DNA of 64,000 nt from COE1 sp963596435 (GCA_963596435.1 CAVBMG010000005.1:12471-76470); one strand, 5' to 3'; counted from the first letter of the stretch, positions 43,771 through 52,527 are shown. Numbers and translations are program-made. The notes: generated by a model from the letters alone, not told the origin.

Positions 43771-43810
43771 AAAACGGAACGCAAATCAGTTTCTGCTGCT
43801 TCGCGTTCCG
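43771..43810 (-). terminator. Terminator of the HPr-like gene
   Basis: CGGAACGC (43775-43782) and GCGTTCCG (43803-43810) form an 8-bp stem followed on the minus strand by TTTTTTAC. Confidence 0.8.
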
Positions 43811-43857
43811 CTATGTATCCTCTTATTTATCAGTACGCCGCTTCCGTATGTATACAC

Positions 43858-44094
43858 CTAAGCCACTACATACTCTTCAAGGCGCTCCATCAATTCTCTT
43901 CGTTCTTCCATTTCTGCATGAATATCCAATGTCAATGGCTTCGTGCAATCACAGCTCAAAACTCCAAGTAATGATTTTGCATCCAGATAAGTATCTCTTC
44001 CACTGATCAGATCAATATCATAAGAAACACTTCTTGTAATATCAATAAAATCCTTTACCTTATCTACTGAATCCAGTAACACTTTAACACCCAT
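43858..44094 (-). CDS. HPr-family regulatory protein lacking His15 (Crh-like)
   Basis: 78 residues with the HPr fold. YDIDLISGRDTYLDAKSLLGVLSCD aligns with HPr, and the Ser in AKSLLGVLS occupies the Ser46 position phosphorylated by HPr kinase. The His15 phosphocarrier site is replaced (the region reads ITRSVSYD), so sugar phosphotransfer is not expected. This combination is that of Crh, a cofactor for CcpA in catabolite repression. Crh identity is inferred; other His-less HPr paralogues of Lachnospiraceae have no known role. It is monocistronic. Confidence 0.82.
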   Translation of the reverse strand: MGVKVLLDSVDKVKDFIDITRSVSYDIDLISGRDTYLDAKSLLGVLSCDCTKPLTLDIHAEMEERRELMERLEEYVVA

Positions 44095-44400
44095 ATTTGA
44101 CTCCTTTTCTGTTCCCTTACTTTTTTTACACTTTTAGAAATGTTTTATGTATACCTGTTCATACATTACTTTGTTATTATGGCTCATTTTAATGCCATAA
44201 GCAAGTCCTTAGTTTTTTTTCTAATCTTATCGCATTTTATAGAACATTTTTCGTAAAACATTGTGCAAATTTACATATTTATGCAAGTCCAAAAAACGCA
44301 GTAAATATATAGGAATTGTTTTTCTGAAAAAATCAATACTGGATGGAAAACGCATTATTGCAGAGTATTTTCAGTGAATGCAAAAGTATGCAACATTTGT
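44095..44400. other. AT-rich intergenic region with the HPr-like gene promoter
   Basis: About 305 bp without a gene. On the minus strand TTGCTT (44199-44204) and CATAAT (44176-44181) are 17 bp apart and could drive the HPr-like gene; a 7-bp inverted repeat TTATGGC/GCCATAA (44177-44200) fills the spacer. The rest holds long T and A runs and nothing recognisable. Confidence 0.5.
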
Positions 44401-44820
44401 TTATAAATATTTCTTCAATTCTGCAATCAAAATATCATATTCTGCATTGGTAAGAGTCTTCTGTTTAGGATCCATGGCAAAGGTTCCACCCCACTCAAAC
44501 TCATCCTTATACTTGGGAACCAGATGGAAATGTAAATGATGACCAGTATCACCATATGCTCCATAATTTACCTTATCAGGATGAAAAGCTGCATGCATAG
44601 CCTTAGCTACATGATTCACATCAGCAATAAATGCATTTCTGTCTTCTTCTGATAATTCAATCATTTCACTTACATGATGCTTGCTTGCAACAATACATCT
44701 TCCCTTATGGCTCTGTTCCTTAAATAAATATACCTTTGAAGCAGGAAGTTCGCAAATCTTGATACCGAACTTGTCTACTAACTCACCTTCCATACAATAT
44801 GCACAATTATTATCTATCAT
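44401..44820 (-). CDS. HIT-family nucleotide hydrolase
   Basis: 139 residues, the usual HIT size. The catalytic triad motif is GHHLHFHLVPKY, matching HxHxH. IVASKHHVSEMIELSEEDRNAF is also family-typical. It is probably a cytoplasmic nucleoside phosphoramidate or dinucleotide hydrolase. The terminator of the uronate genes lies just upstream. Confidence 0.9.
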   Translation of the reverse strand: MIDNNCAYCMEGELVDKFGIKICELPASKVYLFKEQSHKGRCIVASKHHVSEMIELSEEDRNAFIADVNHVAKAMHAAFHPDKVNYGAYGDTGHHLHFHLVPKYKDEFEWGGTFAMDPKQKTLTNAEYDILIAELKKYL

Positions 44821-44860
44821 TTCGTAATCTACCTCTCTATCTCATGTTACTCGCAGAAAA

Positions 44861-44887
44861 AGGCATCACCCAGACGGTATGATGCCT
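44861..44887 (-). terminator. Terminator after kdgA
   Basis: AGGCATCA and TGATGCCT form an 8-bp stem with an 11-nt loop, followed on the minus strand by TTTTTC. Confidence 0.85.
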
Positions 44888-44931
44888 CTTTCGTATCTCT
44901 ATGAACCTATGATGTCCACAATATTCCAGAC

Positions 44932-45894
44932 TTATTTCTGTACAAGATGAATTGCGAAACCACCAATTTCGTCTTCCAGATAAATAGCTGTCAGCTTGCC
45001 ATTCTTAACAACAGCAGAATCTTCGATGAACTTAGCACCCTTAACAGACTCTAAGTAATTCTTAGCACGAGCTACGCTGTTTGTTCCGATTGCGATGTGA
45101 CCGTTTGTTCCACGACCGATCTTCTTCATAGCTTCTACTTCAATTCCTGCAAAGATAGAGCTGTTGCCAACCTTCTTGGAGAAACCAAACAGATTGTCGA
45201 ACTTGGAAGCTACAGAATCTGCTGCTGCTTCATCTTCACAGTTAACGCCGATATGTCTTAATTCGAAACCAAGCATTGTTCTAACAGCTTCTTCTGTCAG
45301 AGCCTGAATCTCATCAAACTTGCCAGCTGCTACGAGGTCTTTCTTAACCATCCAGGAACCACCACAAGCGATGATCTTATCGAATGCAAGATAATCACAG
45401 ATATTCTTTGCATTGATTCCACCTGTAGGCATGAACTTCATCTGTGTATAAGGAGCTGCCATAGACTTGATCATATTCAGTCCACCTGCTGCTTCAGCTG
45501 GAAAGAACTTAACAACGTCAAGACCTAATTCGATAGCTGCTTCTACATCAGAAGGATTAGATGTACCAGGAGTTACAGGAACACCCTTCTCGATACAATA
45601 CTTAACGATCTTAGGATTTAAACCAGGGCTAACGATGAACTTAGCGCCTGCGTTTACTGCACGGTCAACCTGCTCTGTTGTTAATACAGTACCTGCACCA
45701 ACTAACATTTCAGGGAACTTCTGTGCCATAATTCTGATAGATTCTTCTGCTGCAGCTGTTCTGAATGTAACTTCTGCGCAAGGAAGACCACCCTTGATTA
45801 AAGCTTCTGCTAAAGGCTCAGCGTCTTTTGCATCATCTAATACAACAACTGGTACAATACCAATTTTACTGATTTTCTCTAATACTTCGTTCAT
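44932..45894 (-). CDS. kdgA: KDPG aldolase fused to a VOC (glyoxalase-like) domain
   Basis: 320 residues. Residues 1-205 are a class I KDPG aldolase: GIVPVVVLDD, EVTFRTAAAEESIRIM (Glu), GAGTVLTTEQVDRAVNAGAKFIVSPG, VKFFPAEAAGG with the Schiff-base Lys, and PTGGIN. Residues about 210-320 are a VOC-fold domain (RHIGVNCEDEAAADSVASKF, NGHIAIGTNSVARAKNYLE, AIYLEDEIGGFAIHLVQK). The aldolase splits KDPG into pyruvate and glyceraldehyde-3-phosphate. The role of the attached domain is unknown. It is the last step of the uronate pathway encoded upstream. Confidence 0.93.
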   Translation of the reverse strand: MNEVLEKISKIGIVPVVVLDDAKDAEPLAEALIKGGLPCAEVTFRTAAAEESIRIMAQKFPEMLVGAGTVLTTEQVDRAVNAGAKFIVSPGLNPKIVKYCIEKGVPVTPGTSNPSDVEAAIELGLDVVKFFPAEAAGGLNMIKSMAAPYTQMKFMPTGGINAKNICDYLAFDKIIACGGSWMVKKDLVAAGKFDEIQALTEEAVRTMLGFELRHIGVNCEDEAAADSVASKFDNLFGFSKKVGNSSIFAGIEVEAMKKIGRGTNGHIAIGTNSVARAKNYLESVKGAKFIEDSAVVKNGKLTAIYLEDEIGGFAIHLVQK

Positions 45895-46150
45895 TTCTTT
45901 ATCTCCTAAATTTTAAATAAATGATTGCGAAACGCAATTTACATTTACGAAGAATTGTGCAAATTAACAATGCAACTCAGGCACACTCTCGTTACGTAAA
46001 AAACGTAATGGACACATAAGGCGCTAAAATACAGCGCCTAAGTGCCAACGTTTTTTAAGTGCCTGCTTATGCATTTGTTAATGCTGCTCAATTCCATATC
46101 ATAACTAAGCGTTTCGCCAGCATCAGTTTTATATAAAGTAAGAATTATTC
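45895..46150 (-). promoter_or_regulatory. Structure-rich leader region of kdgA
   Basis: A 256-bp gap holds AGGCGCT/AGCGCCT (46019-46039), TTACGT/ACGTAA (45992-46008), the palindrome ATTGCG-aaa-CGCAAT (45924-45938) near the kdgA RBS, and two direct TAAGTGCC copies (46039-46046, 46056-46063). No strong promoter or known riboswitch is recognised. Confidence 0.45.
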
Positions 46151-46954
46151 TTACTGTGGCTGCTTGCCGATGTAAGCTAAGATACCACCATCAACATACA
46201 GGATATGTCCGTTTACAGCATTGGATGCATCAGAAGCAAGGAATACTGCTGGTCCGCCAAGTTCGTCTGCCTGTAACCATCTGCCGGCAGGTGTCTTGGA
46301 AATGATGAAGGAATCGAAAGGATGTCTGCTGCCATCCGGCTGTCTCTCACGAAGAGGAGCAGTCTGAGGAGTCTCGATGTAACCAGGTCCAATACCGTTA
46401 CACTGAATATTGTATTCACCATATTCAGAACAGATATTTCTTGTCAGCATCTTCAAACCACCCTTAGCTGCTGCGTATGCAGATACAGTCTCACGACCAA
46501 GTTCAGACATCATAGAGCAGATGTTGATGATCTTGCCGTGACCCTTCTTGATCATAGAAGGAATAACAGCCTTGGATACGATGAAAGGTGCATTTAAGTC
46601 TACATCGATAACCTGTCTGAATTCTGCTGCTGTCATATCGCACATAGGGATTCTCTTAATAATACCTGCGTTGTTTACAAGGATGTCGATTACTCCAACT
46701 TCCTTCTCAATTGTAGCTACGAGTGCATTTACTGCCTCTTCATTTGTAACATCACATACATATCCGTGAGCATCAATACCCTCTTCTTTGTATGCTGCAA
46801 TTCCCTTGTCTACAAGTTCCTGCTTGATATCATTGAATACGATAGTAGCTCCTGCTGCTGCCATAGACTTAGCGATTGCGAAGCCGATACCGTAGGAAGC
46901 ACCTGTGATAAGAGCAATTTTGCCTTCAAGTGAGAATGGATTTGTGTTTGCCAT
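46151..46954 (-). CDS. kduD: SDR-family 2-deoxy-D-gluconate 3-dehydrogenase (KduD-like)
   Basis: 267 residues with a classical short-chain dehydrogenase layout: TGASYGIGFAIA binds NAD(P), NNAGI, catalytic Ser in ICSMMSELG, and YAAAK with Tyr and Lys. In this operon it most likely reduces 2,5-diketo-3-deoxygluconate to KDG, the route for unsaturated galacturonate made by GH105. Gluconate 5-dehydrogenase is the main alternative. It lies 50 bp after kdgK and has RBS AGGAGG. Confidence 0.85.
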   Translation of the reverse strand: MANTNPFSLEGKIALITGASYGIGFAIAKSMAAAGATIVFNDIKQELVDKGIAAYKEEGIDAHGYVCDVTNEEAVNALVATIEKEVGVIDILVNNAGIIKRIPMCDMTAAEFRQVIDVDLNAPFIVSKAVIPSMIKKGHGKIINICSMMSELGRETVSAYAAAKGGLKMLTRNICSEYGEYNIQCNGIGPGYIETPQTAPLRERQPDGSRHPFDSFIISKTPAGRWLQADELGGPAVFLASDASNAVNGHILYVDGGILAYIGKQPQ

Positions 46955-47004
46955 AATGATAATTCCTCCTATAGATTTTATATTTTATTTGCTATGTTTC
47001 TTTA

Positions 47005-48039
47005 TTATCTCTGAACACGTCCGGAAGCATCGCCGCCTGCAAGTGTTTCAACTTCTTTTCTGGATACCAGGTTGAAGTCGCCAGGGATTGTATGCTTTAA
47101 TGCGGATGCAGCTACACCATACTCAAGAGCAGCCTTGAAATCCTTACCGTCTAACAGACCACAGATAACGCCGCCTGCGAAGGAATCTCCACCACCTACA
47201 CGGTCTACGATAGGATGGATGCTGTATTCTTTAGAATGATAGAATTCCTTTGTATCTCTTGAATAGATACATGCTGACCAGCCATTGTCAGATGCAGAAT
47301 GGCTTACTCTTAAAGAAGAGATGCAGTACTCAAAGTTATAATCTGCTACCATCTGCTCGAAGATTGACTTGTAACCAGCAAGTTCAAGATCACCGCTTGT
47401 TACATCTGTATTACCAGGCTTGTAACCAAGTACAAGTTCAGCATCTTCTTCGTTACCGATACATACATCAACATACTGCATAAGGTTCTTCATAACCTTC
47501 TGAGCCTTTTCAGATGACCATAACTTCTTACGGAAGTTCAAGTCTACAGAAACCTTAACGCCATGCTTCTTAGCAGCCTTTAAAGCTTCCTCTGTTAATA
47601 CTGCTGCAGAATCGGAGATAGCTGGTGTAATACCTGTGAAATGGAACCAGTCAACACCTTCAAAGATCTTATCGAAATCGAAATCTGCTGCTGTAGCTGT
47701 AGAGATAGAAGAATGAGCTCTATCATATACAACCTTGGAAGGACGCATGGAAGAACCTGACTCTAGGTAGTAGATACCAAGTCTTTCACCACATCTTGCG
47801 ATGTTCTGTGTACCAACATTATATTTTCTTAAAGCAGCAACTGCACACTCACCTAATTCGTTATCAGGAACTGCTGTAACGAACTGTGCTTCATGTCCAT
47901 AATTTGCAAGAGATACTGCTACGTTAGCTTCACCGCCGCCGTAGTTGATATCAAACTCGTCTGCCTGGATAAACTTCTCATTGTTAGGTGTAGAAAGTCT
48001 TAACATAATCTCACCCATTGTTACTACTTTTTTACTCAT
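47005..48039 (-). CDS. kdgK: 2-keto-3-deoxygluconate kinase
   Basis: 344 residues of the PfkB/ribokinase family. It has the substrate motif NYGGGEANVAVSLANYG, a lid region, and the catalytic DRVGGGDSFAGGVICGLLDG with the base Asp. It phosphorylates KDG to KDPG. It lies between uxaA, which makes KDG, and kduD. RBS GGAGG precedes the ATG. Confidence 0.93.
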   Translation of the reverse strand: MSKKVVTMGEIMLRLSTPNNEKFIQADEFDINYGGGEANVAVSLANYGHEAQFVTAVPDNELGECAVAALRKYNVGTQNIARCGERLGIYYLESGSSMRPSKVVYDRAHSSISTATAADFDFDKIFEGVDWFHFTGITPAISDSAAVLTEEALKAAKKHGVKVSVDLNFRKKLWSSEKAQKVMKNLMQYVDVCIGNEEDAELVLGYKPGNTDVTSGDLELAGYKSIFEQMVADYNFEYCISSLRVSHSASDNGWSACIYSRDTKEFYHSKEYSIHPIVDRVGGGDSFAGGVICGLLDGKDFKAALEYGVAASALKHTIPGDFNLVSRKEVETLAGGDASGRVQR

Positions 48040-48122
48040 GATAATAATCCTCCATCATTTATCATTTTTCTATTATTCTTGAAGTAATCTGGATAATTTC
48101 CTATCCATTTATCTATGTGCTG

Positions 48123-48164
48123 CATTGTAAGTACTGACATGTAACTGTTTATATGCTTACAATG
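48123..48164. promoter_or_regulatory. Inverted repeat between uxaA and kdgK
   Basis: CATTGTAAG (48123-48131) and CTTACAATG (48156-48164) are perfect arms overlapping the uxaA stop. They carry TGTAAG/CTTACA half-sites seen at the uxaB operator, so this may be an internal regulator site. There is no U-run, so it is not a terminator. Confidence 0.4.
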
Positions 48165-49638
48165 TTACGCCCTGTTTAAAGATTGCCATATCATGGAAGC
48201 CTGCAATTTCACTCTTCACTTCTTTACCGGAAGCTACAGCTACTACTTCATCAAACAATCTCTTACCTACTGTATCAAGGTCTTCACCCTCAGCTACAAC
48301 ACCTGCATTGAAGTCAATCCAGTTGTCTTTCTTACCAGCCAGTCTTGAATTACTTGAAATCTTCATAGTAGGTACCGGACAGGCAAAAGGTGTACCACGT
48401 CCAGTTGTAAATAATACGATATGAGCACCACTTGCTGCCAGTGCAGTAGCTGCTACCAGATCGTTACCCGGTGCACTGAGCAGATTCAGTCCCGGAGTAG
48501 ATACTGTCTCGCCATAAGCAAGAACGCCCTTTACAATAGCGCTTCCTGACTTCTGTGTACATCCAAGAGACTTGTCCTCCAATGTGGAGATACCGCCCTT
48601 CTTATTACCAGGTGAAGGGTTCTCATAGATTGTCTGGTTATGGCTCTTGAAATAATTCTTAAAGTCATTGATCAGATCTACTGTCTTATCAAATAATTCT
48701 TCATTTGCGCAACGGTTCATCAGAATCGTCTCTGCGCCGAACATTTCAGGTACTTCTGTAAGAATTGTTGTACCCTTCTTACTGATAAGAATATCAGAGA
48801 AACGTCCAACTGTCGGGTTAGCTGTGATACCAGAGAAGCCATCACTTCCACCGCACTTCATACCGATTACAAGCTTGGATACACTGATTGGTTCACGTTT
48901 GAACTGGGAAGCATACTCTGCAAGTCCCTTTACAATCTCAACACCATCTGAAATCTCATCATCACTCTCCTGACATACAAGGAACTTCACTCTGTCAGGA
49001 TTATATTCTCCGATGTAGTTCTTCAATACATCAATGTTGCTGTTCTCACAGCCAAGTCCTAATACCAGAACACCACCGGCATTTGGATGATTGATCAGAT
49101 TAGCCAGAATCTGTCTTGTATGCTCCTGATCGTCACCCATCTGGGAACATCCGTAAGGATGAGGGAATGCACAGACAGCTTCAATATTTTCTCTTACAAG
49201 TCCTTTGGATAATTCTGCAATTTTGCTTGCGATATTATTTACACATCCAACTGTAGGAATTACCCAGATTTCGTTTCTGACACCGACTTTTCCGTTCTCA
49301 CGGTTATAGCCCATGAAAGTAACATCTTCTGTAAATTTCTCTTCCGGGAGCTTAGGTTCATAGCTGTAATCCAGCAGATCACCAAGTCCGGTCTTCAGAT
49401 TATGAGTATGTATCCACTCTCCAGCCTTTACATCAGCTGTTGTGTTACCGATTTTGAAACCATATTTTACAACAGGAGTTCCAACCGGAAGATCCTTCAG
49501 AGCAAATTTATGTCCTGCCGGGATCTCATTTACAGTGGTAACTGTCACATCATCAACTGTAATAGTCTCGCCCTGTGCAATTGTTTCAAGTGCAACTGCT
49601 ACATTGTCATTCTCATGGATTTTTATAAATTTTGCCAT
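48157..49638 (-). CDS. uxaA: Altronate dehydratase
   Basis: 493 residues, full length. An N-terminal SAF domain (about 1-95) is followed by GYNRENGKVGVRNEIWVIPTVGC, CAFPHPYGCSQMGDD, GLGCENSNIDVL and MKCGGSDGFSGITANP; the conserved Cys residues belong to the iron-binding site. It dehydrates D-altronate to KDG. It has its own promoter and operator upstream, and is followed by kdgK. Confidence 0.95.
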   Translation of the reverse strand: MAKFIKIHENDNVAVALETIAQGETITVDDVTVTTVNEIPAGHKFALKDLPVGTPVVKYGFKIGNTTADVKAGEWIHTHNLKTGLGDLLDYSYEPKLPEEKFTEDVTFMGYNRENGKVGVRNEIWVIPTVGCVNNIASKIAELSKGLVRENIEAVCAFPHPYGCSQMGDDQEHTRQILANLINHPNAGGVLVLGLGCENSNIDVLKNYIGEYNPDRVKFLVCQESDDEISDGVEIVKGLAEYASQFKREPISVSKLVIGMKCGGSDGFSGITANPTVGRFSDILISKKGTTILTEVPEMFGAETILMNRCANEELFDKTVDLINDFKNYFKSHNQTIYENPSPGNKKGGISTLEDKSLGCTQKSGSAIVKGVLAYGETVSTPGLNLLSAPGNDLVAATALAASGAHIVLFTTGRGTPFACPVPTMKISSNSRLAGKKDNWIDFNAGVVAEGEDLDTVGKRLFDEVVAVASGKEVKSEIAGFHDMAIFKQGVTL

Positions 49639-49656
49639 ACGTTTTTCCTTTATAAA

Positions 49657-49670
49657 TGTAACCGCTTACT
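49657..49670. promoter_or_regulatory. Candidate LacI-family operator ahead of uxaA
   Basis: Read on the minus strand, AGTAAGCGGTTACA shares the GTAAGC..TTACA core with the uxaB operator. It lies about 15 bp downstream of the uxaA -10 box, where a repressor would block transcription. Confidence 0.6.
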
Positions 49671-49714
49671 TACAGCACCACCTACATTTTAATATAAGCG
49701 GTGCTGTATGTCAC
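49671..49714 (-). promoter_or_regulatory. uxaA promoter flanked by an inverted repeat
   Basis: GTGACA (49709-49714) and TAAAAT (49686-49691) on the minus strand are 17 bp apart. A perfect 9-bp inverted repeat TACAGCACC/GGTGCTGTA (49671-49679 and 49700-49708) brackets the -10 box. Confidence 0.6.
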
Positions 49715-49776
49715 GCTGTTTTTTGTAAAATATTTATTATTTTCAATCATTTATAAGACTTTTTTTGTCAAAATGA

Positions 49777-51237
49777 TTAGAAATTTTTCTCGATAGCCTT
49801 TCTCATGCCAAGAGTTCTGATGTCCTCCAGGTATGCAGTTACAGCATCGCTTAATCCTGCAACCTTGGTAAGATCCTGTCCGTGGAAGTTCTCATTGCTC
49901 AGGTAAGCATTTACAAACTCTGCGGATGGCTTGCTGCTGTTAGCTGCGAAGAATTCCAGAACAGCCATATCATCCATGATATTGTATTCCTGACCGTTTC
50001 TGTGTCCGATCAGAGCCTTGTCACGGATCTCGCTGCCTGTGTAGAATGCCATCAAAGCTGCGATAGAGAATGTAAGGTGCTTAGGAAGCTCACCCTTTCT
50101 CTCTACATATCCTAATAAAGAAGGCATACATCTTGCTCTCCACTTGGATACTGAATTCAGAGAGATAGATAATAAAGCATGCTTAATATATGGATTACGG
50201 AATCTTCCATCAACTGCTGATGCGAACTCTAACAGATCTTCCTTAGGAAGGTCAAGTGTAGGAATTACTTCATCATAAATTGTCTGATGCATGAAGTTGC
50301 CAATCAGCTCGTCCTCCATGGATTCTCTTACATAATCGTTACCTGCAAGATAAGAAGCAAGAACGAAAGATGTATGAGCACCATTCAGGATACGTACCTT
50401 TCTCTGCTTATATGGCTTCTGGTTATCTGTGAAGATAACAGGAAGTCCTGCTTCCGGAAGAGGTAATTCCTTGCTGATATCCTTGGAGCTCTCGATTACC
50501 CACAGACCAAAAGGCTCTGCTGTAACAACGATGTTATCCTGATATCCGAATTCTTTCCAGAGTTCTTCTGCATCATCTCTTGGATAACCTGTAACGATAC
50601 GGTCTACTAATGTAGAAGTAAATACACATGCATCATCAAGCCATGTCAGGAAGCCTTCTTCCAGATTCCAGAGCTTGGCAAACTTAACAACGCACTCTTT
50701 TAAATGAATACCATTGTCATCGATCAGCTCTACAGGAAGCATTACAAGTCCCTTATCTGCTGCACCGTTGAAATGCTTATATCTTGTATAAAGGAACTTA
50801 CACAGCTTACCAGGATATGTCTTGGGAGGCTCTGCTTCAAACTTGTCTGTATCATCATATACGATACCAGCCTCAGTTGTGTTGGATACGATATATCTTA
50901 AGGAGTCTAACTTGGCATAATCAGCGTATTTCTGGTACTCACCATATGCATCTACTGCATCTGCAACACTTGTTACCACTCTCTTGATTACCTTAGGCTC
51001 GCCATCAACGATACCTCTTAAACATACGGTATACTGGCAGTCCTGCTTATGGAACATGTCGAGATTACCAAACTCGATGGGTTTTACCAGAACGATATCT
51101 CCATCAAACTTTCCTGATTCATTTGCAATGTCAATCATGTAATCAACAAACGCACGTAAGAAATTTCCTTCACCGAACTGAAGTACTTTAATGGGTCTTT
51201 CTTTTTTTCCGGTCTTTGCCGCATTTAATAATTCCAT
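49777..51237 (-). CDS. uxaB: Tagaturonate reductase (altronate oxidoreductase)
   Basis: 486 residues from the ATG at 51237, 8 nt after TAGGAG; upstream ATGs are too close to or before the RBS. It is a mannitol-dehydrogenase-fold protein: VLQFGEGNFLRAFVDYMID for NAD binding, VSNTTEAGIVYDD, and the catalytic region KVRILNGAHTSFVLASYLAG with the Lys/Asn/His set. It reduces tagaturonate to altronate. It is the first gene of the leftward uronate set and has the strongest promoter and operator there. Confidence 0.94.
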   Translation of the reverse strand: MELLNAAKTGKKERPIKVLQFGEGNFLRAFVDYMIDIANESGKFDGDIVLVKPIEFGNLDMFHKQDCQYTVCLRGIVDGEPKVIKRVVTSVADAVDAYGEYQKYADYAKLDSLRYIVSNTTEAGIVYDDTDKFEAEPPKTYPGKLCKFLYTRYKHFNGAADKGLVMLPVELIDDNGIHLKECVVKFAKLWNLEEGFLTWLDDACVFTSTLVDRIVTGYPRDDAEELWKEFGYQDNIVVTAEPFGLWVIESSKDISKELPLPEAGLPVIFTDNQKPYKQRKVRILNGAHTSFVLASYLAGNDYVRESMEDELIGNFMHQTIYDEVIPTLDLPKEDLLEFASAVDGRFRNPYIKHALLSISLNSVSKWRARCMPSLLGYVERKGELPKHLTFSIAALMAFYTGSEIRDKALIGHRNGQEYNIMDDMAVLEFFAANSSKPSAEFVNAYLSNENFHGQDLTKVAGLSDAVTAYLEDIRTLGMRKAIEKNF

Positions 51238-51267
51238 TGTCATATCTCCTATCAAATCATTGGTTTT

Positions 51268-51294
51268 ACTTACATCAATCTGTAAGTGCTTACA
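51268..51294. promoter_or_regulatory. Operator of the uxaB promoter
   Basis: TGTAAG-tg-CTTACA (51281-51294) lies just after the start site, and the overlapping pair ACTTACA/TGTAAGT (51268-51287) extends it. The shape suits the LacI-type repressor encoded divergently. Confidence 0.7.
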
Positions 51295-51299
51295 TTTGC

Positions 51300-51328
51300 A
51301 TTTTATATTGTTTTGCTCAGAAAGTCAA
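51300..51328 (-). promoter_or_regulatory. uxaB promoter
   Basis: On the minus strand TTGACT (51323-51328) and TAAAAT (51300-51305) are 17 bp apart, with the operator immediately downstream. Confidence 0.8.
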
Positions 51329-51516
51329 CTTGTTTTTTCAGAAAAGAATTCCCGATTTTATGCCTTTTTCTCAGGTTTTCGTATAAATGAAAGCTTTCAA
51401 AAGTTTTTTTAGGCTTGCTTTTTGAAACTGCTTAATGTATTCTGTCTATGAAAACAGTTACATTTTTAGTTGCAAACGACATTATGTAAACTAATCAAAG
51501 GAGGTCTCTACGCTGC

Positions 51517-52527
51517 ATGACAATCTATGATATCTCTGAAAAAGCCGGCGTATCTATCGCAACTGTATCCCGTGTTCTGAATGGAAATGCCAATGTGAAA
51601 CCAAAGACCAAGAAAAAGGTCATGGATGTGATTGAAGAGTACGGCTATACTCCAAATGCATTTGCAAGAGGCTTGGGTCTTAATACCATGAATACAATCG
51701 GTATTCTCTGTGCTGATTCCTCCGATCTGTATCTAGCCAAAGCCGTATATTATATCGAGCAGCTTCTTCGTGAAAACGGATATAATTCTATTCTGTGCTG
51801 TACCGGCTATGATACTGCCACCAAGAAATCCTCCATGGAGCTGTTATTATCCAAGCGTGTTGACAGTGTGATTATGGTAGGCTCCAATTTTATATCCGAT
51901 ATTTCAGAAGAGAACCAATATATCAGAGACGCCGCACAGCAGGTTCCTATTATGCTTTTGAACGCTGATTTTGATTATCCCAATGTATATTGTACCTTAT
52001 GTGATGATTACAAATCCATTTTGGAAGCTACCCAGTTCCTGTTCCAAAGCGGTGCTCAGAACGTCTTATATCTGTATAACTCACAATCTTACTCTGGTCT
52101 GAAGAAGCTCTCCGGTTATCAGTCGGCAGTGCTTCAGAGCGGACATGACTTCCGCCCAGAATATATTCAGTTGTATCAGGGGGAAAGAGAGGATATTGAA
52201 GCGATTACAGACTTTCTGATTCAGCTGAATGCCGATGGTCTTGATTTTGATGGAATTATCGCTTCTGATGACATTCTTGCCATGGGAGCCATAAAATACG
52301 GCAGATATAAGGAGTTGTCCATGCCTGATGATTTTGCAGTCATTGGCTATAATAACTCTCTTCTTACTTCCTGCTGTGAACCACCTCTGACCTCAGTAGA
52401 CAGCAAATTAAATACTTTATGCGCGCAGCTGGTCAAGACCCAGATGGGTGTACTTACAGGTACAGACATGCCGCAGAAAGTCATCTTTTCAGGTGAATTA
52501 ATCAAAAGAGGCACAACACGTTCCTAA
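51517..52527 (+). CDS. LacI-family repressor of the uronate genes
   Basis: 336 residues. The N-terminal HTH reads TIYDISEKAGVSIATVSRVLNGN, with the hinge helix near residue 50. The rest is a periplasmic-binding-protein-like sensor domain (NTIGILCADSSDLYLAKAVYYIE, GIIASDDILAMGAIKYG, PDDFAVIGYNN). It is divergent from uxaB and closest to the TGTAAG-type operators, so it is probably the uronate repressor, of UxuR/KdgR role, with a pathway intermediate as inducer. The inducer is inferred. Confidence 0.9.
   Translation: MTIYDISEKAGVSIATVSRVLNGNANVKPKTKKKVMDVIEEYGYTPNAFARGLGLNTMNTIGILCADSSDLYLAKAVYYIEQLLRENGYNSILCCTGYDTATKKSSMELLLSKRVDSVIMVGSNFISDISEENQYIRDAAQQVPIMLLNADFDYPNVYCTLCDDYKSILEATQFLFQSGAQNVLYLYNSQSYSGLKKLSGYQSAVLQSGHDFRPEYIQLYQGEREDIEAITDFLIQLNADGLDFDGIIASDDILAMGAIKYGRYKELSMPDDFAVIGYNNSLLTSCCEPPLTSVDSKLNTLCAQLVKTQMGVLTGTDMPQKVIFSGELIKRGTTRS

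Noticed and set aside
48123..48164. Terminator of uxaA
   Set aside because: The arms are perfect but lie 24 nt apart with no U-run on either strand.
51388..51402. Catabolite-responsive element upstream of the lacI-type gene
   Set aside because: GAAAGCTTTCAAA lacks the central CG and the right half of the cre consensus, so I do not call it.
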